From the NCBI RefSeq assembly GCF_020524005.1, contig NZ_JAIVKK010000005.1:1-64000 (forward strand): a DNA stretch of 64,000 bases, read 5' to 3'. Of this stretch, positions 56,268 to 64,000 are shown piece by piece. How positions within the stretch are numbered: position 1 is the first letter of the stretch; every line of letters begins with the position of its first letter. This DNA comes from Microbulbifer aggregans (lineage in GTDB: Bacteria > Pseudomonadota > Gammaproteobacteria > Pseudomonadales > Cellvibrionaceae). The notes below the pieces were generated by a model, which did no database searches, was not told where the DNA came from, and saw only the letters and a program-made list of their open reading frames with translations. Both the position numbers and the translations under genes were made by a program.

Positions 56268-58517
56268 TCAGCACACCTCCAGATTCATCCCTGCCCCGGT
56301 GGCCAGCTCGGCGAAATTGGGGAACGAGGTAGCGACATTGGCGCAGTGCTTGATACGTATATCCGCATCTGCACGTAACGCCGCCACCGCAAATGACATG
56401 GCAATCCGGTGGTCCCCCAGGCTATCCACCTCACCACCACCAAACACTGCTGCACCCTCTTTACCGCCCTTGCCCTGAATGGCGATACCATCCGGGGTCG
56501 GCTCGGCGTCGATACCGAGGATCTTCAACCCATCGGCCATGGCCTGAATCCGGTCACTTTCCTTGACCCGCAATTCTTCGGCACCGGTGAGCACAGTCTC
56601 ACCTTCCGCACAGGCCGCCGCCACAAAGATCGCCGGGAACTCATCAATAGCCAGAGGCACCTGGTCTTCTGGCACTTTGATGCCTTTCAGCGGCGCATAG
56701 CGTACACGAATATCCGCGACGGGCTCACCGCCGACTTCGCGCTGGTTTTGCAGCGCAATGTCTGCACCCATGGCGCGCAGAATGTTGATAGCTCCGTCAC
56801 GGGTGGGGTTGATACCCACATGCTTCAGCAGCACATCGGAACCGGGCGCAATACTCGCCGCCACCATAAAGAAGGTTGCCGATGAAATATCCGCCGGCAC
56901 ATCGATATGACAGGCGGTCAGCTTGCCGCCACCAGTCAGCGAGGCGCGGGCGCCATTGCGGCGAACATCATAACCGAAGCCGGCCAGCATCCGCTCAGTG
57001 TGGTCGCGTGTGGGCGCCGGCTCTGTAGTGCTGGTTTCCCCATCGGCGTAGAGCCCCGCCAGCAGGACACAGGATTTCACCTGGGCACTGGCCATGGGCA
57101 GGACGTAATCGATCGCCTTCAGGCTGTTGCGACCTTTAATTTTCAGCGGCGGACGACCATCTACACCAGCTTCAACTTCAGCGCCCATTTCCCGCAGCGG
57201 ATTCGCCACGCGGTTCATCGGGCGCTTGGACAGGGATTCATCCCCGGTCAACTCACTATCAAAATCCTGCCCGGCAAGCAGCCCGGCCAGCAAACGCATG
57301 GACGTGCCGGAATTACCCACATACAGAGGCCCGGGAGGCGCCTGAAGGCCGCGCATACCGACACCGTGAATCGTTACCCGGCCATTGACCGGCCCCTCGA
57401 TCACTACCCCCATATCCCGGAAGGCCTGCAGGGTTGCCAGCGCATCCTCTCCCTCGAGAAACCCTTCCACTTCGGTGACACCCTCTGCCAGGGAACCCAG
57501 CATAATCGAGCGATGGGACATGGACTTGTCCCCCGGCACCCGCATATCACCCTTTACTGCGCCGCCCGGCTGGGCGACAAAAGTTACTTCCTTCGCTTCC
57601 ATAATTTCCGTGTACGCTTTTTTAGCCAGCATCTTGGTAAAGTGATCCCGCGCCGCCTTGGCCCGGGTAAAAACCCCCATCAAACGTTCACTGTCGCCGC
57701 CGGCTATCGCATCGCGCAGCGAACCCAGATTGGAGGTATAGAGATCAATGGATTTCAGAATCGCGTCCCGATTGGCGAGCATGATGTCACGCCACATAAC
57801 CGGGTCACTGGAGGCAATGCGAGTGAAATCCCGGAATCCGCCAGCAGCATAGCGGAAGATGTTTTCATTCTCCGCATCGTGCGCCAGGGTATCCACGAGC
57901 CCAAACGCAATCACATGGGGAAGATGACTGGTGGCCGCGAGCACCTCATCGTGCTCAGCCACCGGCATGGACAGCACCTCGGCGCCCACCGCTTCCCACA
58001 TACTACGCACCCGCTGCACGTGCATATCGGCAGTATTTTCCAGCGGCGTAAGAATAATGCGATGTGCAATATACAGGTCGTCGCGGGCTGCGGTGACACC
58101 ACTCTGCTCAGAACCGGCGATGGGATGCCCGGGAACCAGGAATGCCGGTACCTCACCCCACACATTTGCGGCCGCTTCAACCACACTACCCTTGACGCTG
58201 GCGCCATCGGTAACCGTTACACCCTCCGCAAGTGCGCCCTTCAGCTGCGCAAACACTCCCTCCACCGCCAGCGTTGGGACCGCAACAAAAATGACATCGC
58301 CCGCCTCCAGCTCCGGCAGGATTTCAGCAATATCGGTTACCGCACGATCCACAATACCCAGCGCCACCGCCTGCTCACAGGTCTGAGCCCGACGCGCGAC
58401 GCCGATAACCTCACGACAACCGCCAGCGGCCTTCAAACCAAGCGCCAGACTGCCACCAATCAACCCGATACCAACAATCACCAGGCGGCCGAGTCCGTTC
58501 TGCCCCATATCCGCCAC
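56268..58517 (-). CDS. tyrA-aroA: Fused prephenate dehydrogenase / EPSP synthase
   Basis: A 749-residue fusion of two aromatic-pathway enzymes. Residues 1-300 are TyrA, with NAD site VGIGLIGGSLALGLKAAG, VPGHPIAGSEQSGV and ATSHLPHVIAF. They turn prephenate into 4-hydroxyphenylpyruvate. Residues from about 315 on are AroA (EPSP synthase): GDKSMSHRSIMLGSLAEG, GNSGTSMRLLAGLLAGQ, KSCVLLAGLYADGET and VKESDRIQAMADGL. This fusion is known from Pseudomonas and relatives. It follows pheA by two bp and precedes cmk, with no hisC between, unlike P. aeruginosa. Confidence 0.97.
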   Translation of the reverse strand: MADMGQNGLGRLVIVGIGLIGGSLALGLKAAGGCREVIGVARRAQTCEQAVALGIVDRAVTDIAEILPELEAGDVIFVAVPTLAVEGVFAQLKGALAEGVTVTDGASVKGSVVEAAANVWGEVPAFLVPGHPIAGSEQSGVTAARDDLYIAHRIILTPLENTADMHVQRVRSMWEAVGAEVLSMPVAEHDEVLAATSHLPHVIAFGLVDTLAHDAENENIFRYAAGGFRDFTRIASSDPVMWRDIMLANRDAILKSIDLYTSNLGSLRDAIAGGDSERLMGVFTRAKAARDHFTKMLAKKAYTEIMEAKEVTFVAQPGGAVKGDMRVPGDKSMSHRSIMLGSLAEGVTEVEGFLEGEDALATLQAFRDMGVVIEGPVNGRVTIHGVGMRGLQAPPGPLYVGNSGTSMRLLAGLLAGQDFDSELTGDESLSKRPMNRVANPLREMGAEVEAGVDGRPPLKIKGRNSLKAIDYVLPMASAQVKSCVLLAGLYADGETSTTEPAPTRDHTERMLAGFGYDVRRNGARASLTGGGKLTACHIDVPADISSATFFMVAASIAPGSDVLLKHVGINPTRDGAINILRAMGADIALQNQREVGGEPVADIRVRYAPLKGIKVPEDQVPLAIDEFPAIFVAAACAEGETVLTGAEELRVKESDRIQAMADGLKILGIDAEPTPDGIAIQGKGGKEGAAVFGGGEVDSLGDHRIAMSFAVAALRADADIRIKHCANVATSFPNFAELATGAGMNLEVC

Positions 58518-58519
58518 TC

Positions 58520-59623
58520 CTACAGCACTCCGCGCGGGTAAGAACCCAGCACCTTCATATCAGAAGCCCCGGCACCCACCTCTTTCAGTGCGGCCGCCAC
58601 ATTTTCACTGTCCCGGTGACCGACAAAATCGATGAAGAACACGTAGGTCCAGTTGCCGGTCTGCGCCGGACGGGTTTCCACACGCGTCAGGTCGATCTTA
58701 TGACGCTGGAACGGCTCCAGGAGATCGTGCAATACGCCCGGCTCATTGCGCATGGATACCATCAGCGAGGTTTTGTCATCGCCACTGACCGGCACCGCCT
58801 GCGAGCCAATGATCAGGAAGCGGGTAGAGTTATCCGGACGGTCTTCGATCTTCTCATTCAGAATCTTCAGTCCGTAAAGATCCGCCGCCATATCGCCCGC
58901 GATAGCCGCCGCATTCCACTCGCCCTTAACACGCTTTGCCGCTTCCGCATTGCTCGCCACCGCCACGCGCTCTACGTTGGGGTAGTAAGAATCCAGCCAC
59001 TTGCGGCACTGCGCCAGGCTCTGCGCATGGGAATAAATACGGGTAATTGCATCCTTGCGGGTAATATCCGAAATCATCAGATGCTGATGAATGCGCAACT
59101 CCACTTCGCCACAGATTTGCAGATTCGAGGTCATGAAGTTGTCGAGCGTGTGGTTCACCACCCCCTCAGTGGAGTTTTCAACCGGCACCACGCCGTAATT
59201 GACCGCACCCGCTTCCACCTCGCGGAACACTTCATCAATCGCCGCCAGCGGCTTGGAAACCGCCGACTGGCCGAAATGCTTCAGCGCAGCCTGCTGGGTA
59301 AACGTACCCTCAGGCCCCAGATACGCCACCTTGACCGGCTCTTCCAGTGCCAGACACGCCGACATGATTTCACGGAACAGGCGCGCCATTTCCTCATCGG
59401 TCAGCGGCCCGGGGTTTCGCTCCATCGCCCGGCGCAGCACCTGCGCCTCCCTTTCGGGGCGATAGTACAGCGCATTTTCGCCATTGCTCTTTTTGACTTC
59501 CGCCACTTCCAGCGCGCAGTTGGCGCGCTCGGAAATCAGCCGTGCGATATCGCTGTCGATACGATCGATACGATTGCGCAGCTCAAGCAAATGCTCGCTC
59601 TGCTTCGACTTTTCTTCAGACAT
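58520..59623 (-). CDS. pheA: Chorismate mutase / prephenate dehydratase (P-protein)
   Basis: A 367-residue bifunctional enzyme. The AroQ-type chorismate mutase is residues 1-95 (LLELRNRIDRIDSDIARLI). The prephenate dehydratase has YLGPEGTFTQQAALKHFG, PVENSTEGVVNHTLD and DNSTRFLIIG. The C-terminal ACT domain has the Phe-sensing ETRP motif in RVETRPAQTGNWTYVFF. It converts chorismate to phenylpyruvate. Its stop lies two bp before the tyrA-aroA start, and serC lies 40 bp upstream. Confidence 0.97.
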   Translation of the reverse strand: MSEEKSKQSEHLLELRNRIDRIDSDIARLISERANCALEVAEVKKSNGENALYYRPEREAQVLRRAMERNPGPLTDEEMARLFREIMSACLALEEPVKVAYLGPEGTFTQQAALKHFGQSAVSKPLAAIDEVFREVEAGAVNYGVVPVENSTEGVVNHTLDNFMTSNLQICGEVELRIHQHLMISDITRKDAITRIYSHAQSLAQCRKWLDSYYPNVERVAVASNAEAAKRVKGEWNAAAIAGDMAADLYGLKILNEKIEDRPDNSTRFLIIGSQAVPVSGDDKTSLMVSMRNEPGVLHDLLEPFQRHKIDLTRVETRPAQTGNWTYVFFIDFVGHRDSENVAAALKEVGAGASDMKVLGSYPRGVL

Positions 59624-59663
59624 AACTCTCGCCTAGATCAATCTTTTTTCCGCCAGACGCGGA

Positions 59664-60743
59664 CTATCCATTTCGCTGCTCGAAGTCCGCCATAAACGCC
59701 ACCAGAGCCTCAACGGCCTCCAGCGGAACCGCGTTGTACAACGACGCACGCATCCCACCAACGGAGCGATGCCCCTTGAGGTTCAGCAGACCAGCTTCTT
59801 CGGTCTCACGCAAAAACTGCTTATCCAACTTCTCGTCCGCCAGCACGAACGGCACATTCATACGCGAGCGACAGGAGACCTCTACCGGACTTGAGAAAAA
59901 TTCGCTGCTGTCCAGGAAATCGTACAGCAGCGCCGACTTCTGAAGACTCAATGCCGCCATTGCATCGACACCACCCTGCGCCTTCAACCACTTGAACACC
60001 AACCCGGATAAATACCAGGCAAAAGTCGGCGGCGTATTATCCATCGAGTGCCCTTCCGCGGCGATTTTCCAGCTCAGGCTGCGCGGAATTTCCGGTATGG
60101 CGCGATCCAGCAGGTCGTCGCGCAGAATGCCCACGGCAATGCCGGACGGGCCGATATTCTTTTGCGCACCGGCATAAATAAACCCAAACTTCTCCACCGG
60201 AATCGGCTGCGACAGGATGTTGGAGGACATATCCGCGATCAACGGCGCCTTCACTTCCGGGATATAGGGAAATTCCACCCCGCCAATGGTTTCATTTGGC
60301 GTGTAATGAAAGTACGCGGCATCGCTACTTTCCACCCACGCGTCCGCCGCCGGTGCATAGGAGAAATTGCGGTCTTCCGATGAAGCCACAACGTTCACCT
60401 CACCATAACGGCGCGCCTCGCCAATGGCCTTTGCCGCCCACTGCCCGGTGTGAATGTAATCCGCCTTCTTACTGCCCGCACCAAACAGGTTCCAGGGCAC
60501 AGCGCTGAACTGGGCCGTAGCACCACCTTGCAAAAACAGCACTTTGTAGTTGTCCGGAATGCTCAGCAAGTCCCGCAGATCCTGCTCCGCCTGCTCTGCC
60601 ACAACCGTGTATTCCGGCGACCGGTGACTAACCTCCATCACCGAACAACCCAATCCCTGCCAGTCCAGCAGCTCTTCCTGCGCCTGCCGCAACACCGGCT
60701 CCGGCAACGCCGCAGGACCCGCACAGAAATTAAACTTCCTCAT
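59664..60743 (-). CDS. serC: Phosphoserine aminotransferase
   Basis: A 359-residue PLP enzyme that makes 3-phosphoserine (serine pathway) and also works in pyridoxal synthesis. The PLP lysine is in FIYAGAQKNIGPSG (about residue 196). The phosphate-binding parts include QGGATAQFSAVPWNL and SSEDRNFSYAP. The order gyrA-serC-pheA-tyrA/aroA is that of Pseudomonas, and its start is 187 bp from the gyrA stop, with a terminator between. Confidence 0.97.
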   Translation of the reverse strand: MRKFNFCAGPAALPEPVLRQAQEELLDWQGLGCSVMEVSHRSPEYTVVAEQAEQDLRDLLSIPDNYKVLFLQGGATAQFSAVPWNLFGAGSKKADYIHTGQWAAKAIGEARRYGEVNVVASSEDRNFSYAPAADAWVESSDAAYFHYTPNETIGGVEFPYIPEVKAPLIADMSSNILSQPIPVEKFGFIYAGAQKNIGPSGIAVGILRDDLLDRAIPEIPRSLSWKIAAEGHSMDNTPPTFAWYLSGLVFKWLKAQGGVDAMAALSLQKSALLYDFLDSSEFFSSPVEVSCRSRMNVPFVLADEKLDKQFLRETEEAGLLNLKGHRSVGGMRASLYNAVPLEAVEALVAFMADFEQRNG

Positions 60744-60879
60744 TGACTCAATTCCACAGAAGAAAACAGATTTGAACTAAAACTTTTCAATACAAGCACA
60801 AAGCGAAAGCCCCCAACCCCAAATCACTAGCGGTCGATTACAGAACTTTCACCCAAACAGTTTCCCATGCAACAAAGTC

Positions 60880-60911
60880 AAAAAAGGCCGCGAATGTTCG
60901 CAGCCTTTTTT
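60880..60911. terminator. Terminator after gyrA
   Basis: AAAAAAGGCcGCGAA pairs with TTCGCaGCCTTTTTT with one mismatch and a two-base loop. Just downstream of the gyrA stop. Confidence 0.88.
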
Positions 60912-60930
60912 GAGTTACACAGTTCAGGAA

Positions 60931-63522
60931 TCACTCCTCAGCAGCGCCGTCTCCGGCGGCAGCGCCTTCGTCGCCACCTTCACCATCCTCGCCCTCACTT
61001 TCCTCAATACGCGCGAGACCGACCAGGTTTTCACCGTCTTTAAGGCGGATAACCCGGACACCCTGGGTGTTGCGACCCAGCACGGAGACCTCATCCACCC
61101 GCGTACGCACCAGGGTTCCCTGATCAGAAATCAGCATGATTTCCTCGCCGGGGTGAACCTGACAGGCACCCACCAGCGCCCCATTACGCTCGCTTTCCGC
61201 GATGGCAATGACACCCTGGGTGCCGCGACCTTTGGTCGGGAAGTCCGAAGTTGCCGTGCGCTTGCCGTAACCATTTTCGGTGGCCATCATCACGGAGCCA
61301 CCCTCTTCCGGAATCACCATGGCGATCACAGACACGCCTTCCGCCATACGAATACCGCGCACACCGCGAGACACACGCCCCATGGAGCGGACATTCTCTT
61401 CAGCGAAGCGCGCCGCCTTACCAGCACTGGTCAGCAGCAGGACATCGCGACTGCCGTCAGTAATCGCCGTCGCCACCAGACGATCTTCCTCATCCAGCTC
61501 AATCGCACGCAATCCAACACTGCGCGGGCGCGAGAACGCGGTAAGCGGTGTTTTCTTAACAGTACCATTTGCGGTGGCGAAGAAAATAAACTGATTTTCT
61601 TCGTACTCAGAAACTGGCATCAGGCTGCTGATACGCTCATCATCTTCAAGCGGCAGCATGTTGACCATTGGACGACCACGGGAGGCGCGACCCGCCGTCG
61701 GCACTTCATAAACTTTGAGCCAGTACACCTTACCCCTGTTTGAGAAACAGAGAATGGTGTCGTGCGAATTGGCAATCAACAGGTGCTCAACGAAGTCCTC
61801 GTCTTTCACCTGGGTGGCAGACTTGCCCATACCGCCACGGCGCTGGGCCTGATAGTCCGCCAGCGGCTGACTCTTCGCGTAGCCGCCGTGGGAAATTGTT
61901 ACCACTTTATCTTCCGGCGTGATCAGGTCTTCTACTGACAGATCCTGACGGGAAGCAACGATTTCGGTACGGCGCTCGTCACCATACTCTTTTTCCAGCA
62001 CTTCCAGCTCTTCGCGAATCACCTGCATCAGGCGTTCCGGACTACCCAGGATCTCCAGGTACTCGGCAATCTGCTCCAGGCGCTCACTGTATTCCGCCAG
62101 CAGCTTGTCGTGCTCCATACCGGTCAGACGGTGCAGGCGCAACTCGAGGATGGCCTGAGCCTGGGCCGGCGACAGATAATAACTACCGTCGCGCAGGCCG
62201 AATTCTTCCGGCAGATCGTCCGGGCGGCAAGCATCGGCACCCGCGCGCTCCAGGAACTGCTCCACCTCTCCCACCGGCCAACCTTTGGCCAGCAGCGCTT
62301 CGCGCGCTTCGGCAGGGGTTGCGGACGCCTTGATCAACTCGATCACCGGGTCGATATTGGAGATGGCGATCGCCAGGCCTTCCAGGATATGTCCACGCTC
62401 ACGCGCCTTGCGCAGCAAGTACACCGTACGGCGGGTGACCACTTCCTGGCGGTGGCGAATGAAGTATTCCAGCAGCTGCTTGAGATTCAACAATTTGGGC
62501 TGGCCATCAACCAGCGCCACCATATTGATACCAAACACGCTTTCCAGCTGGGTCTGGGAATACAGGTTGTTCAGGACAACATCGCCCAACTCGCCGCGCT
62601 TGAGCTCGATCACGACACGCAAGCCGTCTTTATCCGACTCGTCACGCAGCTCGGAGATACCCTCGATCTTCTTCTCTTTTACCAGCTCGGCAATACGCTC
62701 AATCAGGCGCGCCTTGTTCAGCTGATAGGGAATCTCGTGGATGATGATGGTTTCGCGATTGGTCTTGTCATCGCGCACCACTTCCGCCTTGGCACGGATA
62801 TAGATACGACCACGACCGGTGCGGTAGGCCATCAGGATACCGGCGCGACCATTAATGATCGCGCCCGTGGGGAAATCGGGACCAGGGATATATTCCATCA
62901 GGTCGTCGATCGACAACTCGCTGTTATCGATCAGCGCCAGACAGCCACGCACCACCTCACTCAGGTTGTGAGGCGGGATATTGGTGGCCATGCCCACAGC
63001 AATACCGGAGGAACCGTTTACCAGCAGGTTCGGCACCCGCGACGGCAACACTTCCGGCATCTGCTCGGAGCCATCGTAGTTGTCGATGAAATTGACGGTT
63101 TCTTTATCCAGATCCGACAGCAACTCGTGGGCGAGTTTGTCCATGCGGATTTCGGTGTAACGCATCGCTGCCGCACTGTCACCGTCGATGGAGCCGAAGT
63201 TACCCTGGCCATCCACCAGCATGTAGCGCAGCGAGAATGGCTGCGCCATACGCACGATAGTGTCATATACCGCGCTGTCGCCGTGCGGGTGGTATTTACC
63301 GATTACGTCACCCACCACACGGGCAGATTTTTTGTACGGCTTATTCCAGTCGTTCTTCAGCTCGTTCATGGCGAAGAGCACCCGGCGGTGCACCGGCTTC
63401 AGGCCGTCGCGCACATCCGGCAGCGCACGCCCTACAATCACGCTCATCGCATAATCGAGGTAGGACTGCTTCAGCTCTTCCTCGATATTGATCGGAGAAA
63501 TTTCTTTGGCTAGTTCGCCCAT
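60931..63522 (-). CDS. gyrA: DNA gyrase, subunit A
   Basis: An 863-residue subunit that cuts and rejoins DNA. ATG 63522 ([20 protein letters not shown]) is chosen because this is how the family starts; a Met at 63534 is in frame. The catalytic tyrosine is in [10 protein letters not shown]. The quinolone-determining region reads [15 protein letters not shown], with the susceptible Ser and Asp, so no resistance substitution is visible there. The GyrA-box QRRGGMGK lies in the C-terminal beta-pinwheel. The protein ends in a long acidic tail ([18 protein letters not shown]). It is read toward serC. Confidence 0.98.
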   Translation of the reverse strand: MGELAKEISPINIEEELKQSYLDYAMSVIVGRALPDVRDGLKPVHRRVLFAMNELKNDWNKPYKKSARVVGDVIGKYHPHGDSAVYDTIVRMAQPFSLRYMLVDGQGNFGSIDGDSAAAMRYTEIRMDKLAHELLSDLDKETVNFIDNYDGSEQMPEVLPSRVPNLLVNGSSGIAVGMATNIPPHNLSEVVRGCLALIDNSELSIDDLMEYIPGPDFPTGAIINGRAGILMAYRTGRGRIYIRAKAEVVRDDKTNRETIIIHEIPYQLNKARLIERIAELVKEKKIEGISELRDESDKDGLRVVIELKRGELGDVVLNNLYSQTQLESVFGINMVALVDGQPKLLNLKQLLEYFIRHRQEVVTRRTVYLLRKARERGHILEGLAIAISNIDPVIELIKASATPAEAREALLAKGWPVGEVEQFLERAGADACRPDDLPEEFGLRDGSYYLSPAQAQAILELRLHRLTGMEHDKLLAEYSERLEQIAEYLEILGSPERLMQVIREELEVLEKEYGDERRTEIVASRQDLSVEDLITPEDKVVTISHGGYAKSQPLADYQAQRRGGMGKSATQVKDEDFVEHLLIANSHDTILCFSNRGKVYWLKVYEVPTAGRASRGRPMVNMLPLEDDERISSLMPVSEYEENQFIFFATANGTVKKTPLTAFSRPRSVGLRAIELDEEDRLVATAITDGSRDVLLLTSAGKAARFAEENVRSMGRVSRGVRGIRMAEGVSVIAMVIPEEGGSVMMATENGYGKRTATSDFPTKGRGTQGVIAIAESERNGALVGACQVHPGEEIMLISDQGTLVRTRVDEVSVLGRNTQGVRVIRLKDGENLVGLARIEESEGEDGEGGDEGAAAGDGAAEE

Positions 63523-63761
63523 ATTCTCAGGCATTCCTTATCGTTAACGCCGCCAGCCTATTCGGCCCCTAGGCGCCCCTCCCGACATCGGGTTATTGTT
63601 GGGAACCAGGCTGGGAAATAAGTGGGGCTAACTGGTCATAGCCCCAAACAAGCGGGCGATTCTACCACACTTGGCGCGCTGTAGGACGACTTATACAGAC
63701 TTGTTCACGCCTCGTCTCACCGCTAAAGTCTGCGACTTTCCCCCGGAACAAAAATCGAACA

Positions 63762-64000
63762 ATGGCAACCACCAGCAATTCGCACCCCACCGACCAATCG
63801 TCGAAAAAACAACCAGTCGACACACTGCTGCATGCGCGCTGGATCATCCCGGTGATTCCGGAACAACGCGTGTATGAACACTGCGCCCTGGCCATCAACG
63901 ACGGCAAAATCCTCGCCATACTGCCCCAGCGTGAAGCCCGCAATCGTTTTTCCGCCAGAGAAGAGGTGAACCTGGGGGAACAACTGATCATCCCCGGACT
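63762..64000 (+). CDS. Amidohydrolase of the TRZ/ATZ (MtaD-like) family, N-terminal part
   Basis: The first 79 codons of a gene running off the right edge. The ATG at 63762 has GGAAC upstream. DTLLHARWIIPVIPEQRVYE, then HCALAINDGKILAILPQ and LIIPG, match the start of methylthioadenosine/S-adenosylhomocysteine deaminase-like amidohydrolases; the metal-binding HxH site is outside the window. In Pseudomonas an enzyme of this family also lies near gyrA. It is divergent from gyrA, separated by about 240 bp in which I see no other gene. Confidence 0.75.
   Translation, partial: MATTSNSHPTDQSSKKQPVDTLLHARWIIPVIPEQRVYEHCALAINDGKILAILPQREARNRFSAREEVNLGEQLIIPG

Noticed and set aside
63535..63761. Additional small gene between gyrA and the amidohydrolase
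   Set aside because: Frames here overlap the amidohydrolase start or lack a ribosome-binding site.

Overview
The window looks like a chromosomal segment of a marine-type gammaproteobacterium. The right half has the Pseudomonas-like order gyrA-serC-pheA-(tyrA-aroA fusion)-cmk-rpsA-ihfB, an O-antigen-type locus ending in a WbpM-like protein, tRNA-Asn and uvrB, plus the thrS-infC-rpmI-rplT-pheS-pheT-ihfA block. The repertoire and gene order fit the Cellvibrionales/Microbulbifer group best. That assignment is inference from gene order, not from any database comparison.

Region 1 (1-8.9 kb) is accessory and visibly more AT-rich than the rest. It holds the 5' part of a non-ribosomal peptide synthetase (condensation plus a predicted serine-activating adenylation domain), a family 2 glycosyltransferase, a decayed pseudogene, and a small membrane protein. 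These are followed by a three-gene cassette that looks like a glycine-zipper toxin, a three-helix membrane protein and a lipoprotein (probable effector plus immunity), and then a REP-associated tyrosine transposase (RAYT). The cassette and the transposase lie between two direct copies of a ~160-bp repeat. The right copy continues into a 62-bp tandem array. A tiny free-standing gene (31 codons) with its own promoter and terminator follows.

Region 2 (9-28.9 kb) is mostly envelope and metal biology. A Fur-box-preceded operon encodes PepSY, DUF2271, DUF4198 and membrane flavodoxin/reductase proteins. Next come a Na+/H+ antiporter with a LysR regulator, and a long minus-strand run (RND adaptor and pump, MFS exporter, alpha/beta hydrolase, SRPBCC protein, Old Yellow Enzyme). 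A Fur-box-preceded TonB receptor follows, then a DUF4442 protein. A second probable effector/immunity pair (T4-type lysozyme plus lipoprotein) ends the region.

Region 3 (28.8-46 kb) is translation and housekeeping: tRNA-Pro, a MerR regulator, ihfA, pheT, pheS, rplT, rpmI, infC (with an AUU start), thrS and tRNA-Val. Two short REP palindromes sit in this block. Then come the Anbu operon (permuted ATP-grasp, alpha-E, transglutaminase, Anbu peptidase), a DMT transporter, trhP/yegQ and uvrB.

Region 4 (46-64 kb) has two identical tRNA-Asn genes and a strikingly short polysaccharide locus (wbpM-, wbpL- and wbpV-like genes only). It continues with comEA-like, pyrF, lapB, lapA, ihfB, rpsA, cmk, tyrA-aroA, pheA, serC and gyrA, and ends with the 5' end of an amidohydrolase running off the right edge. 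Several start codons were moved from the longest open frame because a ribosome-binding site or the family alignment favours an internal start. Each case is stated in its entry.
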